Below are positions 21,111-31,946 of a DNA stretch of 64,000 nt, piece after piece. Positions within the stretch are counted from its first letter, which is position 1. Each line of letters opens with the position of its first letter. The notes under the pieces are model-generated. The model ran no database searches. It was not told the DNA's origin and saw only the letters and a program-made list of their open reading frames with translations. Both the position numbers and the translations under genes were made by a program. Source of the DNA: Diplonema papillatum (Eukaryota > Euglenozoa > Diplonemea > Diplonemida > Diplonemidae); the NCBI GenBank assembly GCA_030068145.1, contig JAPJBO010000212.1:124001-188000 (forward strand), written 5' to 3'.

Positions 21111-21216
21111 CCGCGTGGGATGAACGTTTTAAAGAGTGTGGAACGGCCATCGCCCTTGGAAAATCGATACCTGACCGCTGGGGGTTGACAAGATATCGAT
21201 ATATCAACATAACCAT

Positions 21217-23583
21217 GAAACACACCCTGCTTTGTACGGTTCGCAAAGTGTGGTACTCTAACACTGCTGGGAAGAAACGAGGAAGCGTGAATTCTGATTC
21301 TGATTCTGATTCTAATTGCTTCTTCAAAGGCTTCGTGCAAGATCTTTGGATCTTCCGCCAGCAGCAAACCGGAAACAAACCTTCTCCCTCTTGCTCACGA
21401 CCACCTGTCCACTGCGTCTTGATGCGCGTGGACTTGTGGCGAAGACATGAAACTTATCTTAATCTTCACATAATGTTGTACTTTTTGTCGACAACAAAAG
21501 TAAAATCACACAATCAATACTACACATTTCTTTTCAAGCGAACCTTTCGACTAACACATAAGCCACTTGTTATGGAGTGTTGCATGGTATATTTTTGGCA
21601 TACCATGGGAAAAGACACGCATGCAATATCACATGTTTGCGCATTTGAAAGCATGCGATCACATGTTATGCCACATGATTCTTGAAAACGTTTGTTAATT
21701 TCATCACAAGTGGTCATGTACGTATCCTCTCACGGACATCCGCGAATTCTATTGAAGTGCCTATGCCTTCTGACGTAGTTCGTCGTCGGCCGCAAGTCAT
21801 CTGCGGTTGCAGCAAGGGGTTCGGTTAGATTTCCCGGTTTCCAAGACCCGGGTAGAGCTAAAACTGCTCATTTGGAAAAAGAGAAAACAAGCCGCCGGAA
21901 GCACCGAAAAGTGGAACCCGCCCCACTTTTTTTTTATGGTAACAAGCTTGCTTGTCTATATCAAAAAGTGTCGGATGGCAGCGTGCTGTGTTAAATCACT
22001 CAAAACAGGGTTTACACACGTACGCACAAACAAAAAATATGCCGGCTGTGCCTACCCTAGAACAAATGGATCTTCCGAACGTAGATTGGGATACCATCCC
22101 AGTCGTACTATATCCGGCGAGGCGCCCGGCTGCTGTGGGACGAAGACAATGCGTTTTTTCCCCATCATGCGACACCGCCCATGATGTCGCCAACGGACGA
22201 CTCTGTTCGCGTTGTGGCGGCGTTTGTATCGCCTCATGCCTGCGGTCCCGACTCAGGGGCAGGGACCAGCAGCGCACTCCTCCTCTGCACTGTCGCGCTG
22301 CGCTAAAAAGAGCTCGCCATCTGACGATACAACCTTCTTAAAAACCCGCCGAGCTGAGAAAATGGTCCTAACCGAACCCCTGTTGAAACGCGATTCAGTT
22401 TGAAAAAAAAAAAGACAGTTACCCTCTCTTGTGCCCTCCCCAGCATCTGGCCCGCCTTCTTTATATACCGCCGCTTCGTCATTCAATAGCTTGGGCCAAG
22501 CTTTTGCGACACGCTCACACCGTAGCCGGATATCATTCCGCGTTGTATCCTCTTCTCCATTCGCTGTTCCGCTTCCTGTCGTCCCCTTCGCTGCTCGCAA
22601 AAGGGAGACTGCATCAACCTTGCTGGCAAGGCGGGGTAAACGACACTCACTCGCTCTCAGTTCCCGCCCTTCCTTTTTTCCTTACTTCCAGCCCTCCCTT
22701 TACTATTTACATCTTTAGGGCGTCACGGCAAGTCTTCAGCCGCTGTTTCACACGTGGGCATCGCAAAGGGGTTCGTGATCGCAAGAAGACCGAGCTCTGC
22801 TATCGTGACGGCATGAACATGTTCCCAGGTGGCACCACGAGAAAAATGCCATTGCAAACCCCCCGTGAAAAGACGCTTCAAAACGTTGTTCTCGAGCGTG
22901 TTTTAATGGTTGCTCGGACTTGAAAATGCCACATGGGTAAATGCAAATGGGAAACGATCAATAGACACGCACGAAAAGCAATGAAAGACGCCAAAAACAG
23001 CCTGAGCTGCCGTCACGACGACTGCGTCTGCTCCTCGGAATAGCCGTCTTGTCACGCCATACAAACCGGTTTGTGAAACTGTGTAAACATGTTTCCAGGT
23101 GCACCGACAGAGTATTCATTCCCCGGAGATCTGCAGGGGGCTCAGCAGGGAAATCGTTTGTTGCCTTCTTGCTCCCGAAGGGGTCCTCTCATGGGGGTGA
23201 TCTTAAACGCATCCAACACCAAAACGCGATCTTACACGCGAGGAAGTGCGGACAAACATACCAACCAATGCATCTATCGTATTCGAAAAGACAAACAATA
23301 CAACCAAACACGATTTCAAGGGTCAATCCAAGCACAAATCAATCATACTTACACCGAGGCAAACGATGCACCATTCGTTTCTCAAAAGAAGAGCAACCGA
23401 GTATTACACTGTCAATCAACAACCGTTTGGTTCCCAACTTGTGTGTTTTTGGGTGTGCGCGTCTGGCCGGTCATAGCCTACTGAGGCTATCCGCTTCAGG
23501 ATATCAAGGTAGCTTGAAGTTATAATGCAGAGTATCTGTCTGCATTAGCCACCGGGTGACCAATTGCGGGCTATGCTCACACT
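21217..23583. other. Gene-poor stretch with weak coding candidates
   Basis: No confident gene. A 101-codon frame from an ATG at about 22037 (MPAVPTLEQMDLPNVDW, later LCSRCGG) and a frame ending at 22923 (GMNMFPGGTTRKMPLQTPRE) look somewhat protein-like but have no family. About 21913-22030 resembles 170-270. The part at 21440-21720 is AT-richer than its surroundings. Confidence 0.35.
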
Positions 23584-23775
23584 GGCCCATACAATACTGG
23601 TACCCACACACTATCACAAGGTGGCCCATATAATACTGGTACCCACACACTATCACAAGGTGGCCCATATAATACTGGTACCCACACACTATCACAAGGT
23701 GGCCCATATAATACTGGTACCCACACACTATCACAAGGTGGCCCATATAATAATGGTACCCACACAATAGTCACT
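23584..23775 (+). repeat. Tandem repeat, five units of 39 bp
   Basis: Units start at 23584, 23623, 23662, 23701 and 23740, each GGCCCATATAATACTGGTAC followed by CCACACACTATCACAAGGT. The units are nearly identical, suggesting recent expansion. The unit is a multiple of 3, so it reads open in several frames, but I do not call it coding. Confidence 0.9.
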
Positions 23776-24116
23776 AGGTGACTGATGCACGCGCCAATCT
23801 AGAAATTTGTGCAGGCTACCAGTCATATGATAAAAATATAATTACCACCTCGCATGGAGGCCATCCGACAACTTCAGCCCGAAGGAGCGCGCGAGGCTAT
23901 GAGCCGCCCTTTGGCTGTTCTGTTGGCCGCCGCCCCTGGTACCGGCGGCCACCTTCGTTTCTCGGAGCGCCCCGTCGCCGGTCGAAGAATTTCGGCCAAA
24001 AAATTGGGTGCCCAAATAACCCTGCCCAAAAAAGACTCTTTTAGACTAGGAGCAAAGCCGACCTTGCTGGGGAAATACGGGCTCGGCACTCGCCGACCGC
24101 GGGTGAGGTGAAATAG

Positions 24117-24262
24117 ACAGGCGTCGTTTCGTTTGTGCGTGCTGGTTGATCGTTTTTCCCACTTGTATGTTGTAGTAAATGTTGCCCTTGGTAAGGAATC
24201 AACCACCAAAACACGCTGCCCACGTCTTTTTAGCCTGCACAATACATTGAAGGGCAACCCAA
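24117..24262 (-). repeat. Interspersed repeat F, copy 3
   Basis: This is the reverse-complement relative of 2490-2690. It shares GGTTGATCGTTTTTCCCACT, AATCAACCACCAAAACACGC and CCTGCACAATACATTGAAGG, and has an internal deletion compared with 17685-17850. Confidence 0.8.
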
Positions 24263-26384
24263 CGGGCTCCAGATGCGCGTACTCTTTCGAACACCGTACA
24301 CGGGTATCCTTCAAGTGACCTCTAACTATCATGTTGCACAAGGCGTATCCGGATCTGAAAGCCGAAGACTTTGTAACACTTTACCGCGACCGAAGACAGC
24401 CGGTCCAACCAGTCCTGAAACCGTGAAGCGATACACCGTGAAAAGAATGCGCGCGGGGCATCTGCGACGGTTGTCAACGCACTGCGTCGTCGCTTTGCGT
24501 CGTTTCGTTTTAGCACATTACGAAAGACAGCACGACAGACAATTCTATGCAGCTCCAGGGAGGTACGGATGGACCTGGTAGGAGACAGCGGCCGGTGGGA
24601 GTGGAATTGGTAGAAAACGTGAGGCGTGTTGTGGGGCGCCCCTCGACTCAATGGCAACCTGTTCAAAGGTAGAAATGCCTTGGTCCCGGGAATAATGACG
24701 ACCCCGCGGCCAGACGCCGTAGCAAACGAGACCGCCAGTTTTACACCCTCTTTTTAACGAACGAAAAGTGCTTCCCATTCGAGTTTGGCATGCCCATACT
24801 CATGCTCATGAGCGCGGGCCCTCTTGTTCGTCGGCACGTTGCCCGCGGAGACCGTTGCCACCCTGATGGGAGGATGGGGAGTGTGGTCAACCACCCCCCG
24901 ATCTGTGGTCTCTCGCGACAGAAGCGCGCTTGTCTTCCCAGCCTCGCGCGCACCGCTCACTTGTCTTCTCGCTCGATCACGACCCCCCCCCGCAGTGCTG
25001 ATGCTAAGGCCCCTAAACTCGGCATCGTTGCCAGCCGGACGGCAACGAGGGTGGGTGGCCCCCCCCCCCCCCCCCCCCCCCCTAAACCCCCCGTTGCACG
25101 TTGCACCCCCCTTTTGGGGGGGGTCGTTTTGGGGGCTGTTTTTGGGGTGTTTCCCAGACCCCCCGGTGCCGAGTGGGTACTCCGTTTCCTCCAGATGAAT
25201 CCGTTCTCCTCGTTTTCGAAATCGAAACCCACTTTTGCGGAAAAAAAGGTCATTCCCCACCAAAATGTTTTCCTGCACTTTTTTGGCAGGGAAATGTACT
25301 TAGCAAATTTTGAGCAAAGTCCGTTTCCCCGAAAACCAAGATTCCTGCAATGCACTCAAAAATCAGCCAAAATCTGGAAAATTGGCCCAAAAAGTGAAAA
25401 TTCGGGCCGATTGGGCCGATTTACCATGTGCTTTCCCCAAAATGCCAATACCCCCCAAAAACTGTTTTTCAGGCAAATCCGCTGGGAAACGTACTTAGAG
25501 AATTTCGAAAAACGGCACCAAGAAAACCACGAAAGGGCAGATTTTCCCGGTTTCAGCCTGTGTTTTGCACGTCAAATTTCAGGTCTCACAGACGAACTGA
25601 GGACGGAGTGGAAAGATCCATCGCGAAAGAGCGCGTTTAAGGGGGTCCCCGGAAAAAAGGGTGGGGGGGTCCCCGGCCACCAGGTGCACCCACCCAGGGT
25701 TAGCAACTTCGTTTTGGGTCTCAGGCTTAGTATCAGCACTGCCCCCCCCCCCCCCCCCCCCCCTTTGTTGGCGCTTTCTTGCCGGTTCTTGTTTTCTCCA
25801 TGATTTTCATGCTTTTCGCGTTGCTTTCCCGTTTTCTGATGATCGGACCCCCATGACAAACAGCAGCACTCTGGCGAACCGACGCGCAGAGTGGAACCGA
25901 GGCACAGCCTCTCTACGTCTTTGATGGGAAGCGGGGGGTAAAACCCGAGACGTGCAGCTTCAGGCATTCGTTGTGCTTGATGACGGGCTGAGTACCGAAG
26001 GGGTCACCAACAGTGCTGGGTACTGCATCAACTATGACGGTTTCGCTTTCAGCAAGCTTTCCGTATCACCCATGGCTATTACTCCGGTACAAATGACGAA
26101 TTGCGGGGTATTTGCAACGTAATTTCCCGGTGCAACGCCCTCCTCATCTATGGCGACTGTGGGGTATTGCAACGTATTTCCCCGGCGCAACGCCCTCCTC
26201 ATCCATGGCGAATGCCGAAGTACACAGCTCCGTATCACTCATGACGATTGCTTCGGTGCAGTTTCGTTGTCGTTTGCGTGGAATGGACGATCAGCAACGG
26301 ACGACGGTTCTGAGCGTGGTCGCAGCAGTGGGCCTCAGCCTGGCGCTGGCGGCGGACGACCGACCGAGCGCGCAGCACGACGTG
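24263..26384. other. Gene-free stretch with poly(C) runs
   Basis: A long plus-strand frame (24790-25803) passes through two homopolymer C runs (about 25060-25082 and 25741-25762) and has no domain, so I do not call it. A piece of repeat G lies at 24538-24597. About 26105-26210 holds a short direct repeat (GTATTTGCAACGTAATTTCC / GTATTGCAACGTATTTCC, CAACGCCCTCCTCATC.ATGG). Confidence 0.45.
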
Positions 26385-26560
26385 AGCCGGTCCATCCCCT
26401 CTTGATAGACCGTGATAGCCCGAAGAATACAGCACCGGGCAATTCGATGCAGCTCTAGGGACTAGGGATGGACCTGATAGACCGTGGTGGACCGTGATTC
26501 ACTGTGATAAACAGCGGCTACACTTCGATAGTTTCAAGAGATAGGGACGGACCGGCTCAC
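26385..26560 (+). repeat. Interspersed repeat G, full copy
   Basis: This is the inverted partner of 1-160. Landmarks are GAAGAATACAGCACCGGGCA, ATGCAGCTCTAGGGACTAGG, GACCGTGGTGGACCGTGATT and GATAAACAGCGGC. It is non-coding. Confidence 0.8.
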
Positions 26561-26582
26561 GACGGATCATCACGCCCGGGAC

Positions 26583-27038
26583 GTGGCCGACTGCTTCAGT
26601 GACGACGGGGGAAGCACATATGTGGGGATGCACATGCGCGAAGTCACGATAGACTGGTGCAGTTGCATGCGACACAATCAGCTTGGGATTGGCCCATGCC
26701 GTCGGCACAAAGTACTGGCATGGAAACAACCGCCGCCAACGGTGCGTTATTTACTCGGACAGCACCGCAAAGAACCTGAGGAAGATGACGACAAAGTAGC
26801 CACCGGGAGTCGCTCGTGTGCGAGCTGTGTGGCAAAGAGGTTTGGGTCAAATGAGTACAATTACAGAAGCCACCTCGAGTCCTCATCGCACTTGCTGCAA
26901 CTTAGCAACTGTAACGGTGAGATAGAAGCCGTCGAGCCGTGCTGGATCAGGATGCCCTTGAAGAAGGATAATCACCGCCGCAGGACAAATTGCACACATT
27001 GCTATTCCGTCGGCTTGTCTAGTCGCCGTATATCATAG
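26583..27038 (+). CDS. Hypothetical ORF with a broken C2H2-like finger
   Basis: A 151-codon frame is open here. At 26812-26895 it reads CASCVAKRFGSNEYNYRSHL and then ESSSH, close to a U1-type C2H2 finger (C-x2-C ... H-x5-H), but the spacing between the Cys pair and the first His is too long. In the neighbouring frame the start of the same stretch reads VCELCGK, the usual opening of such a finger. A one-base shift inside the finger is therefore likely, making this a decayed zinc-finger gene rather than a working one. Flanking codons are not convincing, and the start is arbitrary. Confidence 0.3.
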   Translation: MADCFSDDGGSTYVGMHMREVTIDWCSCMRHNQLGIGPCRRHKVLAWKQPPPTVRYLLGQHRKEPEEDDDKVATGSRSCASCVAKRFGSNEYNYRSHLESSSHLLQLSNCNGEIEAVEPCWIRMPLKKDNHRRRTNCTHCYSVGLSSRRIS

Positions 27039-27076
27039 ATGAACTGGGCGCACAGTGCGACAAGATCGCGCACATA

Positions 27077-27220
27077 GCGCAGTGGTGGGTTCCTACCAGA
27101 TGCAGGTGTAGCCCCGCAGCTATAAAGCGCAGTGGTGGGTTCCTGCCAGATGCAGGTGTAGCCCCGCAGCTATAAAGCGCAGTGGTGGGTTCCTACCAGA
27201 TGCAGGTGTAGCCCCGCAGC
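27077..27220 (+). repeat. Tandem repeat, three units of 50 bp
   Basis: Units at about 27077, 27127 and 27177 carry GCGCAGTGGTGGGTTCCT, CCAGATGCAGGTGTAGCCCC and GCAGCTATAAA, differing at about one base. The third unit is truncated. It lies 320 bp upstream of the two-exon gene. Confidence 0.9.
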
Positions 27221-27540
27221 TTTCGACGAGACTTGCAGGATGTCATGTGTCATAATCGACTGGCGGCAGATCGACAACGCACGCAGACCGGTCATTGGCG
27301 GCATCAAAGATGGGGGGGAAGGCCTATCAAGGTCCAAAGCCGGACGCTACATGGCGTGCGAAGAAATGAGAGTTTTCGCGGGTGGCATGCGTGTGCCGAG
27401 GATCTACGAGCAGCAAGCACGGCGTGCTCGCTGAGCGCGAAGGATCGCCAACGCCTTCTTGTTGCAGTTTCAACGGGCCTCTCCCCTCCCTTCGAGCTAT
27501 CTCCCGAGCAGGTGTCCATGGAAAAAACAATACGGAACCA

Positions 27541-28397
27541 ATGATGCTGCGCCTGGCGGTACGGGCTGGCAGACACTTGTCGCAGAAGCGGTGTATCGCA
27601 GCGCCGCCAGAGGGCCCTGGGCCCGCCCCGCAACCCGTTGTCTTGCCGTGGTGGCTCCCTACGGACGCGGCCAAGCGCATTCACACGGAGGTACTTCCTT
27701 ACTTCCTGTTTTCCGTTATCCGTATCTCATTGGGATTTTGTTGTTTCTGACGGGAATGTGCGGAGGGATGGCATGCAGCGACTCGGGCACATGTCAGAAG
27801 TTTGTAGTTTTCTGATCGGGTACAGGCGAGAAGAGCGAGGAGAAGTTGGGGCGAGTGCTGGCTAGACCACTCGTTTTACGGTGGTCTCCCACGGGCCAGA
27901 CAGTGACCGGTCCAAGCGCGCAATTTCTCCAGCACGGGCGGCACGAGCTCAGTAAAGTGTAACATCCGTAACAGCCGCCAGAAACACACGTACAGAAGTG
28001 GTCGTCCACCTTAGAGGTCGACGAGTTTGTCCGACGAGTTGGCTGCGCGGTGATGCTGCATGTGTACGATGGGAAAGTCAAGCACGATCGGCGGTACCTG
28101 TTAGAGGCGGTTCGAGTGACGGCGCGGCTGATCTCCGACTACAAAGACGCACTCGGAGTCCTGCGGTACGACTTCGGTCACGATGTGAACGCATGGTTCG
28201 CCTACGCGCAGCGGATGAAGCTCCGGCCCCAGATCGCCGAGATGGCCGCAGTGCAAATCGTCACTGGATACGACCCGTTCACGGACACCCGCTCCGCGTT
28301 GTTCGCGGCTCAAAAGGTGAAGGCAGCTGTCGAAAAAGCTGCAGCGGGCAACCCCCCACCCTCCCCCCCAGGAGGCTCGAGCGAGGACGGTCGGTAG
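27541..28397 (+). CDS. Two-exon gene, mitochondrial-type leader, unknown function
   Basis: Exon 1 (27541-27690) encodes a basic, acid-free amphipathic start, MMLRLAVRAGRHLSQKRC, like a mitochondrial targeting peptide, then PVVLPWWLPTDAAKRIHTE. A GTACTT donor follows at 27691. Exon 2 begins after TACAG at 27996 in the matching phase (0) with KWSSTLEVDEFVRRVG and runs to a TAG at 28397. It has well-behaved helical segments (YLLEAVRVTARLISDYKDAL, MKLRPQIAEMAAVQIVTGYD). The joined protein is about 183 residues and the intron 305 bp. The family is not recognised; a mitoribosomal or respiratory-complex accessory subunit would fit the size and leader. The acceptor is inferred from phase agreement and protein character only. 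The Pro-rich C-terminus is probably disordered. Confidence 0.55.
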
Positions 28398-28802
28398 CCT
28401 AAAATTGATTGCGGAAGGGACGGGCACAAATGCAACGCCATCATCTCATGAGTTTGTGGTGAGAATTTCCAAAAGGATGGTGTGTCCATAACCATCGCGG
28501 CCCACGCACAGAACGATGGGAGAATGGGCAGGCAGCCGAAAGGCTGTGTCCAAGGACCGCGGCGCCGTTGTGAGCAAGCTTTGGTCGTCTTGTGCTTTCT
28601 GCGAGGAAGTTTTGTTCCGCCAAGTTTGCCTTGGGGCATCTGTGTTAATGTGTACCGTCCCTAGCCAAACCCTCTACCTGGCCTTTCTCAGCCTCCCTAC
28701 TAGCCTGTGCAAAGTCACCTTCACGTATCCTTGGAACGCGGGGCACGTCCCCCCACCAATCCAGCCCGCCTCCTTCTTCTGGCCACTCAGTAGAGCGCTA
28801 GG

Positions 28803-28984
28803 CTCCAAATTCCTGGGTCTAAATCCTTGGGCCAAATTCTTGGGTCCAAGTTCTTGGGTCCAAATTGTTAGGTCCAAGTTGTTGGGTCCAAATTCTTGGG
28901 TCCAAATTCTTGGGTCCAAATTCTTGGGTCCAAATTCTTGGGTCCAAACTCTTCGGTCCAAATTCTTGGGCCCAAATTCTTGAC
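28803..28984 (+). repeat. 15-bp tandem repeat, about 12 units
   Basis: The unit TTCTTGGGTCCAAAT is repeated with small changes and is cleanest at about 28885-28960. The frame stays open because 15 is divisible by 3, but the flanks are not coding. Confidence 0.9.
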
Positions 28985-30134
28985 CCTCAGACCCGTGGTA
29001 ACCGGTCCGTGATATGCTGCCACAGCCAGCGTCATTTGAGGTTAGAATGCAGAATATCTGTAGCGATGGCCTGCATTAGCCACTCAGCGTCTGCTACTCA
29101 GGTGACTATCTTTTCGAAATCACCAAGCCGTGATCCCGTCGTTCCTTGCTCGTCTCTTTTCCATCGCGCGGCCGATTCGTGTACTTAGCCTTGCGGGCAC
29201 GCTTCCCTTCAATTTCATGCGTGGCAATGCACTTTTCTGTCGTTCCGCGGCGACGGTGCCAGTGTCCTCCTCGTTGGTGTCGACGGCGTGGCCGAAGTCG
29301 ATGCTGCGCACTTGCCTCCTTCCGCTCGCATTTTGTCGTGAGTGCGTCCTGCACTGCGGTCGCTTCCTGCCTCGCCACTTTGCGGCGGCGCGGCGATGCT
29401 GCTTCATCCCGATCTCCCGACCCAGTCGTGAGTCCTCGCGATTTCTCCTGCGCCGTTGCTCGCGTCGTTGCGGATCCATCGGTGAAGATGTCCACGCCTG
29501 CAGCACTGTCCGGGGCGTCGACTGAGGGTCCTTCAACCCCTTGCAATCCATGCAGGCAGGCAGGTCGTGGTGCAGGCACCCGTGGTTTCCGCAACACCCT
29601 GCGATCGTCGCACACCGTCATCTGGCGTTTCTCCATTTTCTCCAATCTTTTAGCTGTTGGTCTATCCCCGTGGTGGTTCTCGCAGCAAAAGGCTACTCCG
29701 TTGGCATGCTGTGCACTTCACCTTCTGATGAACCTCATACACCCACTGTTTGTGCCTGGACACCTGACCGCCCCCGCGTCAACGCCGAACGATTACGTCC
29801 GGCATTGGACCCAGATTTCCCTTTCGTGTACCAGGGTTTATTCTAGGGGGTCCAACGGACCCCTCAGGAAAACATTGAGAGTCAAGTAAGGGGTTCAAGG
29901 GGTCCAACAACGTTATAGATTGTAGCTCTCGGAAAGCCTGTGTCCCGCTGCTGGATCATGTTTCTGCTCTGTACAGGAACTCCACCTGACACTGACATGC
30001 AATTGCACTTGCAAGAGAAAGAGCTGGACTTCGCCTTAAACTGCAGGAATGTATGAGTCAGTGAGTTCAACCAAAACTGCATGGAAAAAAATATCAGTGA
30101 ATAAAGCTGGACCCCTCAAAATTCAGAACACTTC
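28985..30134. other. Gene-free stretch with a possible retroelement relic
   Basis: A minus-strand frame at 29106-29645 contains AGVDIFTDGSATTRATAQ, which resembles the first motif of an RNase H domain. The adjacent frame upstream reads CCGNHGCLHHDLPACMDC, a Cys/His cluster. Together they hint at a decayed retroelement ORF, but the remaining RNase H motifs are not seen. A retroposon-like CCCAGATTTCCCTTTCGTG lies at about 29808. Nothing else was recognised. Confidence 0.3.
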
Positions 30135-30304
30135 CTGCCACTGCGAACAAAACCTACTCTTGCGACTTTCAACTGGCGGCCTCGAGTAACCCCCAAAGCA
30201 GGTGCTCATTGAAAAAGTACCTGCCACTGCGAATAAAACCTACTCTTGCGATTTTCAACTGGCGGCCTCGAGTAACCCCCAAAGCAGGTGCTCATTGAAA
30301 AAGT
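30135..30304 (+). mobile_element. Tandem pair of retroposon 3' tails (86-bp unit)
   Basis: Two nearly identical units start with CCTGCCACTGCGAA.AAAACC and end in CAAAGCAGGTGCTCATTGAA. The end corresponds to the tail of retroposon C (CAAAGCAGGTGCTTATACAA), preceded by the same CAACTGGCGGCCTCGAGTA word. The second unit runs straight into the following coding region. Confidence 0.7.
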
Positions 30305-30398
30305 AAACGAAATCGTAGAGCCGGAACCTGACAGTAACCGCAAGGACGAGGGATCGAGATTTCGTGATCTTCCAGTCGGTGAGCCCGCGCAACGTCGC

Positions 30399-30938
30399 AT
30401 GTGGAAAGTCGTCGTCGTCGGGTTGGCCTGCCAGGTTTGGCTGTGCGAGGCTGCGAAGACTGACTGTGCCCGTGGGCTGTTTTTTGTATTGCGGGATGAG
30501 GCTGTGGTGGAGCGCGAGGGCGCATTGCCGGATAAGCTGGGGAATGTGATGGCGAGTTGCGAAGTCGAGCAACACGTCACCAAGCGAATGCTAGAGCGCG
30601 CGGCTGAAGCGACCGGCAACCTAGACACAGTGCGGCGGAATTGGATCGCGGCTTACAACAGCGCAGTGACTGACTGCAAAGGGAACGAACGCATGCAGGA
30701 TGCCCTTCGTGCCGTGAAGGCGGAGCTGACTCGCGAGATACCCACTGAGTATGACGGCGCTGAGCTCCGACGGTATGCGATCGTCAACATGAACGCGAAC
30801 ACGCGCGAGATGTACAAGACCAGGGGCCTGTCGACGGACAACCGTTGCATGATCAGATGGGACCACGTTCCTGCCTACGTGTGCAAGAAACACCTGGCCT
30901 TTCAAAGACGGCTGCTCCAATTGCTTGAGGCAGCGTGA
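30399..30938 (+). CDS. Putative secreted protein, unknown family
   Basis: A frame is open from about 30288, but its first codons belong to the retroposon tail, so the ATG at 30399 is preferred. It starts MWKVVVVGLACQVWLCEAAK, a plausible signal peptide with cleavage after CEA. The mature region (about 160 residues) has a mixed helical composition with scattered Cys (EVEQHVTKRMLERAAEATG, DCKGNERMQDALRAVKAELT, NMNANTREMYKTRG, PAYVCKKHL). The protein is about 179 residues. No family is recognised. GC-rich third positions and few rare codons support coding. A spliced upstream exon joining at the AG near 30284 is an alternative, which would add 35-37 residues. Confidence 0.55.
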   Translation: MWKVVVVGLACQVWLCEAAKTDCARGLFFVLRDEAVVEREGALPDKLGNVMASCEVEQHVTKRMLERAAEATGNLDTVRRNWIAAYNSAVTDCKGNERMQDALRAVKAELTREIPTEYDGAELRRYAIVNMNANTREMYKTRGLSTDNRCMIRWDHVPAYVCKKHLAFQRRLLQLLEAA

Positions 30939-31367
30939 TCACGAGCAGGGTCGTCTGCCGGATCGCCTTTTCGGTATTAGCATCTTGCTGCTTCCATGCG
31001 CACTACTTCTCAAGGGACCTTCTCAAGGGGACTGCACGTGGCTTAACGCGCGCGGGCACAAAAAGAAGTCTGTGGCGCTTCTCAAACCCTTAGGGCTGCA
31101 CGCGCGCTGCACTGACGCTTTGAGAGCCTTCCGGCTACCTTTTCCGTGGAAGAGGACCATCTGGGTCTTGCTTGCTATGCGCAAGCTCAACGAGTCATGA
31201 TAAGACGCTTGTGACTAGGACGAAGCTTCATAGGACTGGTGCCGCATTTCACGGTATCACGGTACCAGAAAGGGATATTTCAGGAAGTAATGACCATTTA
31301 TCGTCACGCTCCGTAGAACATTTCAGGGAATTTATTTTTCCCAATAAAAGAACGTAGTGCCGCGTCC
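30939..31367. other. Gene-free stretch
   Basis: It lies between the convergent secreted-protein gene and the minus-strand membrane-protein remnant. I see no structure apart from a short repeated CTCAAGGGACCTTCTCAAGG word at about 31010. Confidence 0.4.
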
Positions 31368-31946
31368 TCATCCGTGTTTTCCAGCTAGCCACCCAACAAG
31401 CAAAAAACAAGAAAAAAGCGACATCAACCCTTTCGCGTTGCTTGCGTGCTTCGGGCTCAGCGACCGTAGCGCTGGGAAGGTGCCGCCTTGCAGTCTTCGA
31501 CTGGGTCTGCTCGGACCGATGTGTTCCAAAACGCCAGTGCCAGGATTGATATTCTCAAACCAGTGCCAACTTGTAGGAAGCCCATATAGTAGCATGAGCC
31601 CTCCCAGTACCGTGAACACCTGCGCCGTGTAATGCCACTGAAAGGTCTTGCTTGCGGCTTCATGAAACAGGTCAGGCGACACCGCTTCGCTATGCTATTC
31701 TACCACCGTCCCATACACTGCGAGCACCTCGCAGTTTTCGGGATTGGCTCTTAGTAATGGCACGTGAACAGAGCAGAGTCTAAGCCTGAACCGGTGTTCT
31801 ACGGATATCCGGATGGCACTTGGGGTCACAGCTGGCGTGATCCACCAAGCGGCCCCGTAGGACGAGACATGTTGGTTAACTCCGCTGTGCAGTTCCTGGG
31901 TTCCGTGCATTGCTGGTCCATCGCCGTCGCATAACATACGACGCAA
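31368..31946 (-). pseudogene. TMEM43-like membrane protein fragment with in-frame TAG
   Basis: On the minus strand a frame runs from about 31946 to a stop at 31368, interrupted only by one TAG at 31695-31697; both halves are in the same frame. Before the stop it reads SAIRISVEHRFRLRLCSV and NCEVLAVYGTVVE. After it come VSPDLFHEAASKTFQWHYTA, a TM helix (VFTVLGGLMLLYGLP) and a second TM near the end (GLMSLFSCFLLVGWLAG). This order recalls the C-terminal half of TMEM43/DUF1625 proteins, where a beta-rich lumenal region and an S.E.MF-type motif precede the C-terminal helices. The family call is from memory of that pattern and is tentative. The TAG and the missing N-terminal half indicate a pseudogene, unless a small intron removes the TAG. 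Confidence 0.4.

Larger units (their letters stand above)
20229..21216. mobile_element. Inverted-repeat-bounded unit carrying rRNA fragments
   Basis: The left end (20229) reads CATGGTTATGTCGGTATGTC. The reverse complement of the right end (21216) reads CATGGTTATGTTGATATATC, so about 19 of 22 bases agree. Between them lie an SSU and an LSU rRNA fragment, both on the minus strand but in an order no normal rDNA unit has. This could be a transposon that captured rDNA, or rearranged rDNA whose flanking AT/CGAT-rich words resemble each other by chance. No transposase is present, and no target duplication could be fixed. Confidence 0.4.

Noticed and set aside
23584..23775. CRISPR-like array of 39-bp units
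   Set aside because: Units are contiguous and identical throughout, so there are no spacers. It is an ordinary tandem repeat.
24790..25803. 337-codon plus-strand frame
   Set aside because: It crosses two poly(C) runs and shows no recognisable domain or steady coding character.
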